Assembly: GCA_013042375.1 (NCBI GenBank)
Contig: JABDQH010000034.1
Location: forward strand, 1-52,888
Source: Woeseiaceae bacterium
Lineage (GTDB): Bacteria; Pseudomonadota; Gammaproteobacteria; Steroidobacterales; Woeseiaceae
Length of the DNA stretch: 52,888 nucleotides
Direction: 5' to 3'
In this document: piece after piece, positions 33,192-41,630 of the stretch
Position numbering within the stretch: position 1 is the stretch's first letter
How the letters are laid out: every line of letters begins with the position of its first letter
Notes under the pieces: generated by a model
Seen by the model: only the letters and a program-made list of their open reading frames with translations
Told to the model about the DNA's origin: nothing
Databases searched by the model: none
Program-made: the position numbers and the translations under genes

Positions 33192-34457
33192 ATGTCTTTG
33201 ATTCTTCACACACGGCCGATGCGCGTGCCAGCCCGGGCGATCCGCTTCACCCACACGTTCGGCCTCGGCGGTATTGCCCTGGTGCTCTTCGGGTTGCTCG
33301 TGTTGTCGGGTGTCCTGATGATGTTCTCTTACGACCCGAGCCCGGAGCGGGCGTGGCAGTCGGTCGCCAGTTATCAGGAGGATACGCTTTTCGGCGGTCT
33401 CGTTCGGGGTGTCCATTACTGGAGCGCCAACCTGCTGCTCCCCGTCATTGTTTTGCACCTGTTGCGGGTCTTTCTGACAGGTGGATTTCATGCCCGTCGC
33501 CGATCGAACTGGCATCTGGGGCTCGGTATTGCGTTCTTCATATTCCTGTCGGGCTTTACCGGCTACCTGCTGCCCTGGGACCAGACAGCCTACTGGGCCA
33601 TCACGATCTGTACCGAGATGCTGGGCCAGGTGCCCGTCATAGGGCCCGCGATCAAGAGCGCCGTGATCGGCGGTAGCGAGATCAATGCGGCGACGGCGGT
33701 GAACTTCTATGCGTTACACGTCGTCGTGACACCACTGGCGATGGTCGCCCTGCTGACCTGGCATTTCTGGCTGATTCGGACGGCCGGGGGCGTGGTGCTG
33801 CCGACGGCACGCGCGGACGAAGAGGGCCGGTACTTACCGTTCTCGCCGGATTTGCTGCACAGGGAAGCCGTCGTATCGGCCGGCGTTGTGGCCGCGGTCC
33901 TTGTCCTGGCTTTCGTGTTTGACGCGCCACTCGGCGATCCGGCCAACCCCGGGATCAGCCCGAACCCGACCAAAGCGCCCTGGTATTTCGCGGGTTTGCA
34001 GGAATTGCTGATCCATTTTGATGCACTGTTCGCAGTACTTGTCATGCCTTTGTGTATCGTAGCAGGGCTGATCGCGGCACCGTTTGTATGCGATGGTTCG
34101 GAACCAGCCGGAGACTGGTTCCTGACCGGCAACGGGCGGCGCGTGGCGCTGGTCGCTGCGGTGACGGCAGTGGTCGTCGTACCGGCGTTCATCGTTTTCA
34201 GCGAGTTGGTGGTAGGGCAGGGCGGCTGGATGCCCGGCGCTCCCACGGTGGTGAGCAATGGGCTGATCCCGTTTGCGATCCTGGGTATTGGCGTTGCCGC
34301 GTTCGGCATCGTGGTTGGCAAGATCTTTTCTCCGACAAGGAATGAGCTGGTGCAAGCAGTGTTCGTGTTTTTCTTCGTCGCGTTTCTGGTCCTGACAATG
34401 GCCGGTGTCTGGTTCCGTGGGGCCGGCATGGACCTGGTGTGGCCGTGGCGGAGTTAG
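33192..34457 (+). CDS. Cytochrome b of a bc/b6f-like complex
   Basis: Integral di-haem cytochrome b of a quinol-oxidising complex, 421 residues. Haem ligands are the pairs H75/H89 (14 apart) and H176/H191 (15 apart). The 15-residue gap in the second pair is the cytochrome b6 type rather than the bc1 type. The quinol-site motif is APWYF instead of PEWY, so the usual glutamate is absent. About eight or nine helices, including a C-terminal part with three or four extra segments, so b6 and subunit-IV-like halves are fused. The next gene, a Rieske protein, overlaps by 19 bases. No cytochrome c1 follows; a multihaem cytochrome takes its place. Confidence 0.88.
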   Translation: MSLILHTRPMRVPARAIRFTHTFGLGGIALVLFGLLVLSGVLMMFSYDPSPERAWQSVASYQEDTLFGGLVRGVHYWSANLLLPVIVLHLLRVFLTGGFHARRRSNWHLGLGIAFFIFLSGFTGYLLPWDQTAYWAITICTEMLGQVPVIGPAIKSAVIGGSEINAATAVNFYALHVVVTPLAMVALLTWHFWLIRTAGGVVLPTARADEEGRYLPFSPDLLHREAVVSAGVVAAVLVLAFVFDAPLGDPANPGISPNPTKAPWYFAGLQELLIHFDALFAVLVMPLCIVAGLIAAPFVCDGSEPAGDWFLTGNGRRVALVAAVTAVVVVPAFIVFSELVVGQGGWMPGAPTVVSNGLIPFAILGIGVAAFGIVVGKIFSPTRNELVQAVFVFFFVAFLVLTMAGVWFRGAGMDLVWPWRS

Positions 34458-34933
34458 ATCCAGGTCGACGGCGTTTCCTCGTTCGCCTGATGCGCGTGCT
34501 TGGCGGCGTCGCGTTGCTCGAGGCGGGGTGGATCGCGATCTCGAATTTCGTGCCAGGCGCACGCGGCAAGGCATCGCCGGATGGGCCCGGCGTCATCGTG
34601 GCCGGTCCTGTGGAACGTTTCGCGCCCGGGAGCGTCACGCCGTTTGTCGCTGGTAAGTGTTACCTGGTGCGCGACGAAGACGGCGGCTTCCTCGCGCTGC
34701 ATCGCAAGTGCACGCACCTCGGCTGCAGCGTTCCGTGGAACGAAACCGAGCGGCGTTTCGCGTGTCCCTGTCATGCGTCGGCGTTCGACATTCACGGCGA
34801 CGTCGTAAACGCGCCGGCCTCGCGTCCTCTCGACCTGTTCGCTGTGACGATTCGTGACGGCGTCGTGAGAATCGACACCAGCAGGCCAATACGGCGCACC
34901 GTATTCGAGCCTGGCCAGGTCGTGCGAGCCTGA
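34439..34933 (+). CDS. Rieske [2Fe-2S] protein
   Basis: Iron-sulfur subunit of the same complex, 164 residues. An N-terminal transmembrane anchor (about 14-38, after a twin-arginine-like RRRFLVRL) precedes a Rieske fold. Cluster ligands are C91 and H93 in CTHLGC and C109 and H112 in CPCH; the stabilising disulfide is C96-C111. The GTG start lies within the end of cytochrome b, indicating coupled translation. The twin-arginine motif suggests export of the folded protein by Tat, as for other Rieske proteins. Confidence 0.9.
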   Translation: MAVAELDPGRRRFLVRLMRVLGGVALLEAGWIAISNFVPGARGKASPDGPGVIVAGPVERFAPGSVTPFVAGKCYLVRDEDGGFLALHRKCTHLGCSVPWNETERRFACPCHASAFDIHGDVVNAPASRPLDLFAVTIRDGVVRIDTSRPIRRTVFEPGQVVRA

Positions 34934-34935
34934 TC

Positions 34936-37212
34936 ATGAGGAACTGGTACGTCACGGGCGTCGTCGCGCTGGTCATCATCGTTGTTGCGATCCCCCTGTA
35001 CGCGGTTCGGCAGGTCGCGCAGGGTGACGCCGGCACACCCGCCGCAGCCCCGGACGCGACGTTTGTCGGCCGTGAGGAATGCGTCGATTGCCATACGGCC
35101 GCTTACGAGAGCTGGCTCGGCTCGCACCATGACGATGCGATGGATGTCGCCAACGCGCAGACTGTCCTGGGCGATTTCAGCGACGCGGAATTCACCCATA
35201 ACGGTGTCACGTCACGCTTCTATCGCAGGGACGACAAGTTCCTCGTGGAAACCGAGGGTGCCGACGGGGAGTTGGCCGAGTTCGAAGTGCGCTACACGTT
35301 CGGCGTCGAGCCCTTGCAGCAATATCTCGTGCCTTTCCCGGGAGGCCGCCTCCAGGCCCTGTGGATCGCGTGGGATACCGAAAGCAAACGCTGGTTCCAT
35401 CTCTACGAGGACGAGGACATCCCTGCCGGCGACTGGTTGCACTGGACGCGCAATGGCCAGAACTGGAACGGCATGTGCGCCGAGTGTCACTCGACCAACC
35501 TGCGGAAAAACTTTGACGCGGAAACGGGCGAATTCAACACCGAATGGTCCGAGATCGACGTCAGTTGCGAGGCCTGTCACGGACCGGGCTCGATCCATGT
35601 CGAATGGGCGCAGATCGACCCGATGGGCCGCCCCGATCTCGACAACTACGGCCTGACGGTCAGGACGAGCGGCCTGGACAACGTCGGGCTCGTCGAGGTC
35701 TGCGCCGCCTGCCATTCCCGGCGCCGGGAGATCGGCGACTACGATCATGCGCAGCAATCGACGTATGAGAGCGTCGCGCCGATACTCCTCGCAGAGGGCA
35801 TCTACCATCACGACGGGCAGATCCTCGAGGAAGACTACGTCTGGGGCTCTTTTCTGCAGAGCAAGATGTATGCGAACGGGGTCCGTTGCGATGACTGCCA
35901 TGACGTGCACAGCCTCGCACTGCACCAGCAGGGCAATGCGCTGTGCCTGCAGTGTCATCTCGGCGAGACCTACGACAGCTACGAGCACCACTTCCACCAG
36001 GCAGAGGTCGAGGGTGAGCCGAGTGACGGCGCACTGTGCGTGAAATGTCACATGCCGGAACAGGTCTACATGGGCAACGACTGGCGCGCCGACCACAGCA
36101 TCCGTGTGCCGCGGCCCGACCTGAGTCTCGAGATCGGCACGCCGAATTCCTGCAGCCAGAGCGGCTGTCACGATGACCAGACCGTCGAGTGGGCCGTCGA
36201 CGCGTATACGAAGTGGTACGGCACGACCCGCAAGCCGCACTTCGGCAGCGTCTTCGCCGCAGCCCGAGCCGGGAATCCGGAGGCAGAAGATGGCTTGCAC
36301 CAGATCATCGGGAACGAGCTGCACCCGGTGATCGTGCGCGCGACGGCGCTGGGCGAGCTGCGGGCGTTCCCGGGTGAGCGCACGAACCAGGCGCTGCGGC
36401 AGGCGCTCGCCGATGAGGAGGCGATGATCCGCGTGGCGGCCGCCGAGACTTTCGCCGGGCAACCGCCCGAGCAGCTGGCCGGATTCCTCGGTCCGCTGCT
36501 GTTCGACCCTGTGCACGGCGTGCGTATCGCCGTGGCCTCCCAGCTCGCCGGCGTCGATCGTGCATACCTCGAGCCGCACGAGAGGCCCGCTCTCGACGCG
36601 GCGCTGGCCGAACACATTGCGGCCAACGAGCGCAACCTGGACTTCGCGGCCTCGGGCATGAACCTCGGCAACCTGTACGCGGGGCAGGGCAACCTCGAGC
36701 TCGCCGAGAAGTACTACCGCATGGCGCTCGACGTCGACGACCTGTTCTTCCCGGCGCAACAGAACCTTGCCGTGTTGCTCAGCGGGCAGGGCAGGAACGA
36801 CGAAGCCGAGCAGCTCCTGCGCGCGGTCCTCGACGAGTATCCGGAGCAGCACGATACGGCCTATTCCCTGGCATTGCTGCTCGTCGGTGTCGGCAGGGCC
36901 GACGAAGGCCTCGAGTATCTCGGGCGCGCAGCCGGGGCGATGCCGGAGCGGGCGAGAATCCAGTACAACTACGGCCTGCTGCTGGCGCAGATGCTGCAGG
37001 ATGACGAGGCCGAGGCGGCGCTGAGCCGAGCGCTCGGCCTCGAGCCGGAGAACCTCGATTACCTGTATGCGATGGCCGATTTTCTCTACCGACGCGATCG
37101 TCTCGACGATGCACTGGAGATCGCGGACCGGATGATCGAGGCTCATCCGCAGCAGCGCGTCGGTTACGACATAAAGGCGGCGATCAGGAACCGGCAGCAG
37201 CAGGCTCCGTAG
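34936..37212 (+). CDS. Multihaem cytochrome c with HEAT-like and TPR repeats
   Basis: A 758-residue periplasmic electron carrier anchored by one N-terminal helix (about 7-25). It has seven CxxCH haem sites at residues 49, 181, 211, 256, 318, 337 and 368, plus CSQSGCH (406-412), a possible eighth haem with a CX4CH motif. The first part resembles the cytochrome c554 family (ECVDCHTAAYESWLGSHH). After about residue 420 come HEAT-like helical repeats (HPVIVRATALGELRAFPG), then four or five TPRs (about 570-745, LAEKYYRMALDVDD). It starts 2 bases after the Rieske stop, so it is the probable acceptor from the b/Rieske pair. The 3' end overlaps the convergent MFS gene by 29 bases. Confidence 0.88.
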   Translation: MRNWYVTGVVALVIIVVAIPLYAVRQVAQGDAGTPAAAPDATFVGREECVDCHTAAYESWLGSHHDDAMDVANAQTVLGDFSDAEFTHNGVTSRFYRRDDKFLVETEGADGELAEFEVRYTFGVEPLQQYLVPFPGGRLQALWIAWDTESKRWFHLYEDEDIPAGDWLHWTRNGQNWNGMCAECHSTNLRKNFDAETGEFNTEWSEIDVSCEACHGPGSIHVEWAQIDPMGRPDLDNYGLTVRTSGLDNVGLVEVCAACHSRRREIGDYDHAQQSTYESVAPILLAEGIYHHDGQILEEDYVWGSFLQSKMYANGVRCDDCHDVHSLALHQQGNALCLQCHLGETYDSYEHHFHQAEVEGEPSDGALCVKCHMPEQVYMGNDWRADHSIRVPRPDLSLEIGTPNSCSQSGCHDDQTVEWAVDAYTKWYGTTRKPHFGSVFAAARAGNPEAEDGLHQIIGNELHPVIVRATALGELRAFPGERTNQALRQALADEEAMIRVAAAETFAGQPPEQLAGFLGPLLFDPVHGVRIAVASQLAGVDRAYLEPHERPALDAALAEHIAANERNLDFAASGMNLGNLYAGQGNLELAEKYYRMALDVDDLFFPAQQNLAVLLSGQGRNDEAEQLLRAVLDEYPEQHDTAYSLALLLVGVGRADEGLEYLGRAAGAMPERARIQYNYGLLLAQMLQDDEAEAALSRALGLEPENLDYLYAMADFLYRRDRLDDALEIADRMIEAHPQQRVGYDIKAAIRNRQQQAP

Positions 37213-38482
37213 CCATCACACGCAAGAGTGCGACGCTCGCGAGCAGCCCGACAAGCGAGAATGCGGCCAGGAACATGAAGAAGTGCTGGTGTCCCAACAG
37301 TCCCGGATTGCGGTCGATTAGAATCCCGGCGACCAGTGTCACGAAGATGTCGGGCGTAAAACCGATGACGGACACCAGGCCGACGGCCGTTCCCGTGACC
37401 GCAGGCGGCACGCTGGCTTCCTCGAACAACGCGAAGTAGAGACCGCGAAATCCGAAAATCGCAATGCACGTCAGCAGCGTGTTGATGATCATGGCCGAGG
37501 CGGCGCCCGGTACCGGGGTTGCGATCGCAAAGTACAGGTGCGAAGCAAGCAACAGGGCGAACAGTACGACGATCACCCGGGACGCATTGAACCGATCGCC
37601 CAGCATGCCGGCGCCGATCGCGGCGACGGGCCGCAACCAGGATCCGATCGTGACGATACGGGCGGCTTCGACCTCGTCGAGTCCATGGCCCTGCACGGCG
37701 AACAACGCATAGTTGTCGAAGCCTTTGTAGCCGACGTAGGCGGTGAACACGATCAAGGCCTGCAACCAGACCGCCGGCAGGCGCAATACGCGCAGGATGT
37801 GTGCCGCCACGCTTTCCGTATGCGGTTTCCAGTCGGCAAGCTCAGGTTCCCCTGCCGGGTGGCCGTCCGAAATAACGAACCACACGAGGATTCCCGCCGC
37901 CGCCGTCACCGCGGAATAGCCGAGAATGACGAGACGGAGCGCCTGCTCTTTGTCCTGGATCGACGCGGACGAGTAACCGTCGGGAAAGCTGAGGCTGAAT
38001 ATCAGTACGCCGATCGACGCCAGCGCCGCCGCGAGCAAGCCGCGCCCGCCGTCGAGCAGGCCGTAGGCGCGCCCCTGGGTGTCATGGCCGCCCCAGTCGC
38101 GGCAGGCCCGGATCAACGCCGCCCAGAACAACAGGATCGTGGAAACGCCGAAGAATCCCCACAACATCAGGGCGCCGCGGTAATCCGGAAAGGTGCTCAT
38201 GTACAGTCCGCCCGCCGCCGTCATCCATAGGGACAAAGCCATCAGTTTGCGCGCGGAGAAGCGGTCGGCGATCGGTCCGCCTGGAAAATAGGCGAGCATC
38301 GCCAGGATTCCGTATACGCCCTGGGCCGCCCCCAGCTCGGTCGCGGAGAGGCCGAAGACCTCGAGCACGACCGGGCGGAAGAAGCGGGTCACATGAAACG
38401 GCAGCGCGAAGATCGCTTCGCCTGCAATGATCAGCCCCAGCATGAACAGGAAGCGATGCAGTGTGTTCGTTTGCCTGTTCAT
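37184..38482 (-). CDS. MFS transporter
   Basis: A 432-residue major facilitator with 12 predicted helices. The loop 2-3 signature is visible as GGPIADRFSARK and its weaker repeat in the second half as GMLGDRFNASRV. The N-terminal part (FFRPVVLEVFGLSATELGAAQGVYG) resembles the nitrate/nitrite or sugar-phosphate-like porters of environmental bacteria, but I cannot assign a substrate. ATG 38482 is used because a start 39 bases earlier would fall in the hairpin that terminates the upstream gene. Its 3' end overlaps that of the multihaem gene on the other strand. Confidence 0.85.
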   Translation of the reverse strand: MNRQTNTLHRFLFMLGLIIAGEAIFALPFHVTRFFRPVVLEVFGLSATELGAAQGVYGILAMLAYFPGGPIADRFSARKLMALSLWMTAAGGLYMSTFPDYRGALMLWGFFGVSTILLFWAALIRACRDWGGHDTQGRAYGLLDGGRGLLAAALASIGVLIFSLSFPDGYSSASIQDKEQALRLVILGYSAVTAAAGILVWFVISDGHPAGEPELADWKPHTESVAAHILRVLRLPAVWLQALIVFTAYVGYKGFDNYALFAVQGHGLDEVEAARIVTIGSWLRPVAAIGAGMLGDRFNASRVIVVLFALLLASHLYFAIATPVPGAASAMIINTLLTCIAIFGFRGLYFALFEEASVPPAVTGTAVGLVSVIGFTPDIFVTLVAGILIDRNPGLLGHQHFFMFLAAFSLVGLLASVALLRVMATEPAAAGS

Positions 38483-38512
38483 TTCCAGACTCAGCGGGGC
38501 GCCAACAAGAAA

Positions 38513-38532
38513 GGGCCCCATTGTAGGGGCCC
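38513..38532 (-). terminator. Hairpin terminator of the secreted orphan gene
   Basis: GGGCCCC-ATTGTA-GGGGCCC is a perfect 7-bp stem followed on the minus strand by TTTCTTGTT. It lies between the secreted orphan gene's stop and the MFS start. Confidence 0.6.
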
Positions 38533-38586
38533 CTGGCGGTAAAGGTCATGCCGTTAATTGAGGCAGATGCGTTCTCAAGTCAATTG

Positions 38587-39162
38587 TCAGTAGCCCAGAT
38601 CATCCACGGCGATGAGATACCCGGTGAACTTCACCTCCACCGGAAACACGGCACCGAAGTTCAGACCAACACTTGCCCTGGGGATACGGCCCGCAGGCAG
38701 TACCTGGTACGGCGTCTGGAAGTGCATGGACTGAGTTTCACCCGGTTTCAGGATCATCGGGACACCCGCTCCGAAAGTCGTTCCGCCAATTCTGCTCGTA
38801 ACCCGGACGACCGATTGGCCGTTCGAGCCTGCAGGGAGCTGGCTCGTGGCGAAGATGTCCGTAATGGCCAGGTAAAAACCCACCGGAACAGGGGACGCCG
38901 CTCCTTCGGGGCTGAAGCATGCAGCATCCTGAGAACCAGCTTCAGAGAATGCCGGCATCGTGCACAAGACCGGCAAGCGGCGAACCGCGGATTTGACAGG
39001 CAACGGATCAGTTTCACTGTTGGCCACTACAACGTCGGGAACGTTTGCCACATTGACATCTGGCGAGTTAATGACGATCACGTCGTCGGGCTTGGGCGCG
39101 GCAAAAACCGTGGTCGTGCCAGCCAATAAGAAAATCAAAGTGGCTCGAAATATTCTTTTCAC
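38587..39162 (-). CDS. Secreted protein of unknown function
   Basis: 191 residues with a signal peptide ending VFAAP. The mature start is a Val/Asn/Pro repeat (VIVINSPDVNVANVPDVVVANSETDPLPV) of the kind seen before phage-like or adhesive beta domains. The rest is beta-rich with a Cys pair (C67, C81) that may be a disulfide. It has its own terminator and a 39163-39328 gap upstream, so it seems monocistronic. No family recognised; base composition is somewhat lower in GC than the flanking operons. Confidence 0.65.
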   Translation of the reverse strand: MKRIFRATLIFLLAGTTTVFAAPKPDDVIVINSPDVNVANVPDVVVANSETDPLPVKSAVRRLPVLCTMPAFSEAGSQDAACFSPEGAASPVPVGFYLAITDIFATSQLPAGSNGQSVVRVTSRIGGTTFGAGVPMILKPGETQSMHFQTPYQVLPAGRIPRASVGLNFGAVFPVEVKFTGYLIAVDDLGY

Positions 39163-39328
39163 TGGATGGATCCTCCTGTTCTTGTGCTTTTTTCTCGGTG
39201 ACGTCCGAGTATCGAACGCCGCAACTCTAATTTAGCAGAAAAGATCTCAGCCGCAGCAAGCCGGCACTTTGGCTCGCTTGAAGGCGATGGCATCGAACAA
39301 GATGTCGAGAAGGCCGCTGGAAAGAGCG

Positions 39329-40153
39329 CTACGATGCGATGTTCGGCGGCGACAAGTAGGTCGCGCCGAACATATATGCATCCATCGCCAGCACCCCGTA
39401 AGTCTCGCTCACGTGAACGCGACTTCGTGCCTCGCCGGGTAACGCGGCGCCCATGGCACCCAGGAGCGGCAGGAAGTGTTCTTCGGTCGGGTGATTGCGT
39501 GCGGCGTCCGGCGCACGCAAGCGATAGTCGACCAGATCGTCGCGCCGATCATTCTCGATAGCGTCCGCGACCCACTCCCTGAAGCTCGTGACCCAATCGG
39601 GCACCGGGTCACCGATGTCGGCGCGCAATGCGTAGGCGAGGTTGTGCGTCACGCCGCCCGAACCGAGGATCAACACGCCCTCGTTGCGCAGCGGCTGCAG
39701 CAGCTCGCCGAGGCGCAGGTGATGCGCCGGGCCCTGGCGCGCGTCGATCGACAGCTGCACGACGGGAACGTCAGCGTGCGGGTACATGAGCGACAGCGGC
39801 ACCCATACGCCATGATCCAGTCCCCGGTCGGCGTCTTCTCGTACGGGAATGCCACCGGCTTCGAGCAGTTTTCTGACGCGACGGGCAAGGGCCGGGTCCC
39901 CGGGCGCCGGGTAGGTCACACGGTAGAGCGCCTCGTCAAAGCCGCCGAAGTCATAAATCGTATCCGGCGCAGGATTCGTCAAGACGGTCGCAGCCGGAGC
40001 CTCGAAATGCGCCGACAGCACGAGAATGGCTGCGGGCTTTCCGAGACGCCTGCCGCTTTCGATCAGGAAGCGATGCGCGGGACCGTCTTCGATGGCGAGC
40101 GTCGGCGCGCCATGCGAAACGAACATGGTCGGCAGTTGTGGCATGAGGGTCAC
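39329..40153 (-). CDS. Class III extradiol dioxygenase, DODA/YgiD type
   Basis: Ring-cleaving dioxygenase related to 4,5-DOPA extradiol dioxygenase (E. coli YgiD), about 274 residues. Metal ligands are visible as H14 in FVSHGAPT and H49 in LSAHFEAP, with GLDHGVWVPL and SGGVTHNL carrying further conserved histidines. It shares a GTGA overlap with the DoxX gene if the GTG at 40153 is used. The ATG at 40144 is an alternative start and fits family N-termini well. The pair with DoxX opposite a LysR regulator is a common arrangement; the aromatic substrate is unknown. Confidence 0.85.
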   Translation of the reverse strand: MTLMPQLPTMFVSHGAPTLAIEDGPAHRFLIESGRRLGKPAAILVLSAHFEAPAATVLTNPAPDTIYDFGGFDEALYRVTYPAPGDPALARRVRKLLEAGGIPVREDADRGLDHGVWVPLSLMYPHADVPVVQLSIDARQGPAHHLRLGELLQPLRNEGVLILGSGGVTHNLAYALRADIGDPVPDWVTSFREWVADAIENDRRDDLVDYRLRAPDAARNHPTEEHFLPLLGAMGAALPGEARSRVHVSETYGVLAMDAYMFGATYLSPPNIAS

Positions 40154-40575
40154 GCGGCCGTGCGTGCGAGTCGCTGCTTACGGGCCGGGAGGCGCAGCGC
40201 AAGAGCGCCGTCGCCGAGCATGGCCTGGACTGCGAGCGCGACTGCCCAGAATGCCGGGAACTCCCAGCCGCCGCCCTGGTTCGAGAACACCCAGCCGGCG
40301 CTGCTGTGTACGACCGTGGCGCCGAGCAGGATCGGGATCATCGCGAGCGATACGTAGCGCGTCTTGACGCCGGCGATCAGCGCGATGCCACCGACGACCT
40401 CGATGCCGATCGTGGCGTAGGCGAGCGCGGCGGGCAGCCCGAGCGAGGCGAAGAAGCCAACGGTGCCGGCCGGCGTAAAGACGAAGATCTTCAGCAAGCC
40501 GTGCGCGAGGGCCAGCGTGCCGAGTGAGATGCGCAGCAGCGTTGCTGCATAAGCGGTGAGTTGCGTGTCATTCAT
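40150..40575 (-). CDS. DoxX-family membrane protein
   Basis: 141 residues with four membrane helices, and family motifs LALAHGLLKIFVFTPAGTVGFFASLGLP and GIEVVGGIALIAGVKTRYVSL. DoxX proteins are small quinone-pool-linked or redox-related membrane proteins with poorly known roles. It is first in a two-gene operon with the extradiol dioxygenase and divergent from the LysR gene. ATG preceded by GGGAGACAAACG. Confidence 0.85.
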   Translation of the reverse strand: MNDTQLTAYAATLLRISLGTLALAHGLLKIFVFTPAGTVGFFASLGLPAALAYATIGIEVVGGIALIAGVKTRYVSLAMIPILLGATVVHSSAGWVFSNQGGGWEFPAFWAVALAVQAMLGDGALALRLPARKQRLARTAA

Positions 40576-40624
40576 CGTTTGTCTCCCTGGGTTTCGAATT
40601 GCGGTTCACGCGGAGAACACTAAC

Positions 40625-40684
40625 AAGCAACAAAAAGATGATAAATAAGACTAATATGGAATTACTATCAATGATATGTTGCTT
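40625..40684. promoter_or_regulatory. Divergent control region with 8-bp inverted repeats
   Basis: AAGCAACA (40625-40632) and TGTTGCTT (40677-40684) are exact inverted repeats 44 bases apart, flanking an AT-rich core that contains TAAT-ATGGA-ATTA. The right arm ends two bases before the LysR start codon. This fits a two-site LysR operator controlling both the regulator and the doxX-dioxygenase operon. Confidence 0.5.
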
Positions 40685-40686
40685 AT

Positions 40687-41592
40687 ATGGACACGATTGA
40701 TGGGATGCGCACGTTTGTTACCGTGATCACCGAAGGGTCGTTCTCGGCCGCGGCCGAGCGCCTGAACATGTCGCCGCAGCTTGCGAGCAAGTACGTGGCG
40801 CAGCTCGAGGCGCGCCTCGGGGCGCGGCTGATCAACCGCTCGACGCGCCGCATGAGCATCACCGAAGCCGGGCAGGCGTACTTCGAACGCTGCCAGTACG
40901 TGCTCGCAGAGATCGACGAGATGGAGAGCGCCGTTGGCGATGCGACGACGGCCGCGCGTGGCACCTTGCGCATCAATGCGCCGATGACCTTCGGCACGAT
41001 GCACTTGTCGCAGGCGATCGCCGAGTACCAGCGTGGCCAGCCCGACGTCAGCGTTGACCTGACGCTGGACGATCGCGTCGTCGACATCGTCAGCGAGGGC
41101 TATGACATGGCGATACGCATCGGTCGAATGCCCGAGTCGGCGCTGGTTGCGCGCAAGCTGGCGCCGGTTCGCCTCGTCGTTTGCGGCTCACCCGATTATT
41201 TTGCCAACCGCGAGATTCCGCGCACCCCGGATGACCTGGCCGGGCACGAGTGCCTTCTTTACACGATTGCGTCCGACGCCAGCCGCTGGCGGTTCGGCAG
41301 GGGAACGGAAACGCACGACGTCAGGGTCAGCGGCGGTTTCTCGGCCAACAACGGCGACGCGTTGCGCCTCGCGGCATTGGCGGGCAGGGGCCTTGTCTTG
41401 CAGCCGACGTTCATCGTCGGCGAGGACATTCGCGCCGGGCGCCTGCGACAGGTCCTCGAGGACTACGAGGTCGAGCCGATGGGCGTCTATGCCGTCTATG
41501 CGCACCGGCAGTACCTGTCCGGCAAGGTGCGCACGTTCGTCGACTTCCTGGCCGGCTATTTCGGCTCCCCGCCGTTCTGGGAATGCGGCTGA
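40687..41592 (+). CDS. LysR-family transcriptional regulator
   Basis: 301 residues. It has an N-terminal winged helix-turn-helix (about 18-40, GSFSAAAERLNMSPQLASKYVAQLE) and a periplasmic-binding-like effector domain (about 92-295, RLVVCGSPDYFANREIPRTPDDLAGH). It belongs to the large AaeR/DmlR-like subgroup that often controls an adjacent, divergent gene for a small redox or aromatic enzyme. It faces the DoxX/extradiol-dioxygenase operon, its likely target. Confidence 0.9.
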   Translation: MDTIDGMRTFVTVITEGSFSAAAERLNMSPQLASKYVAQLEARLGARLINRSTRRMSITEAGQAYFERCQYVLAEIDEMESAVGDATTAARGTLRINAPMTFGTMHLSQAIAEYQRGQPDVSVDLTLDDRVVDIVSEGYDMAIRIGRMPESALVARKLAPVRLVVCGSPDYFANREIPRTPDDLAGHECLLYTIASDASRWRFGRGTETHDVRVSGGFSANNGDALRLAALAGRGLVLQPTFIVGEDIRAGRLRQVLEDYEVEPMGVYAVYAHRQYLSGKVRTFVDFLAGYFGSPPFWECG

Positions 41593-41630
41593 CGGATTCC
41601 CCGTATCAGCCGTCACGCTTCAGGCAAGGC

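Noticed and set aside
35212-37146. A 644-codon minus-strand frame opposite the multihaem cytochrome
   Set aside because: The plus strand has seven CxxCH motifs and TPRs, so the antisense frame is a shadow.
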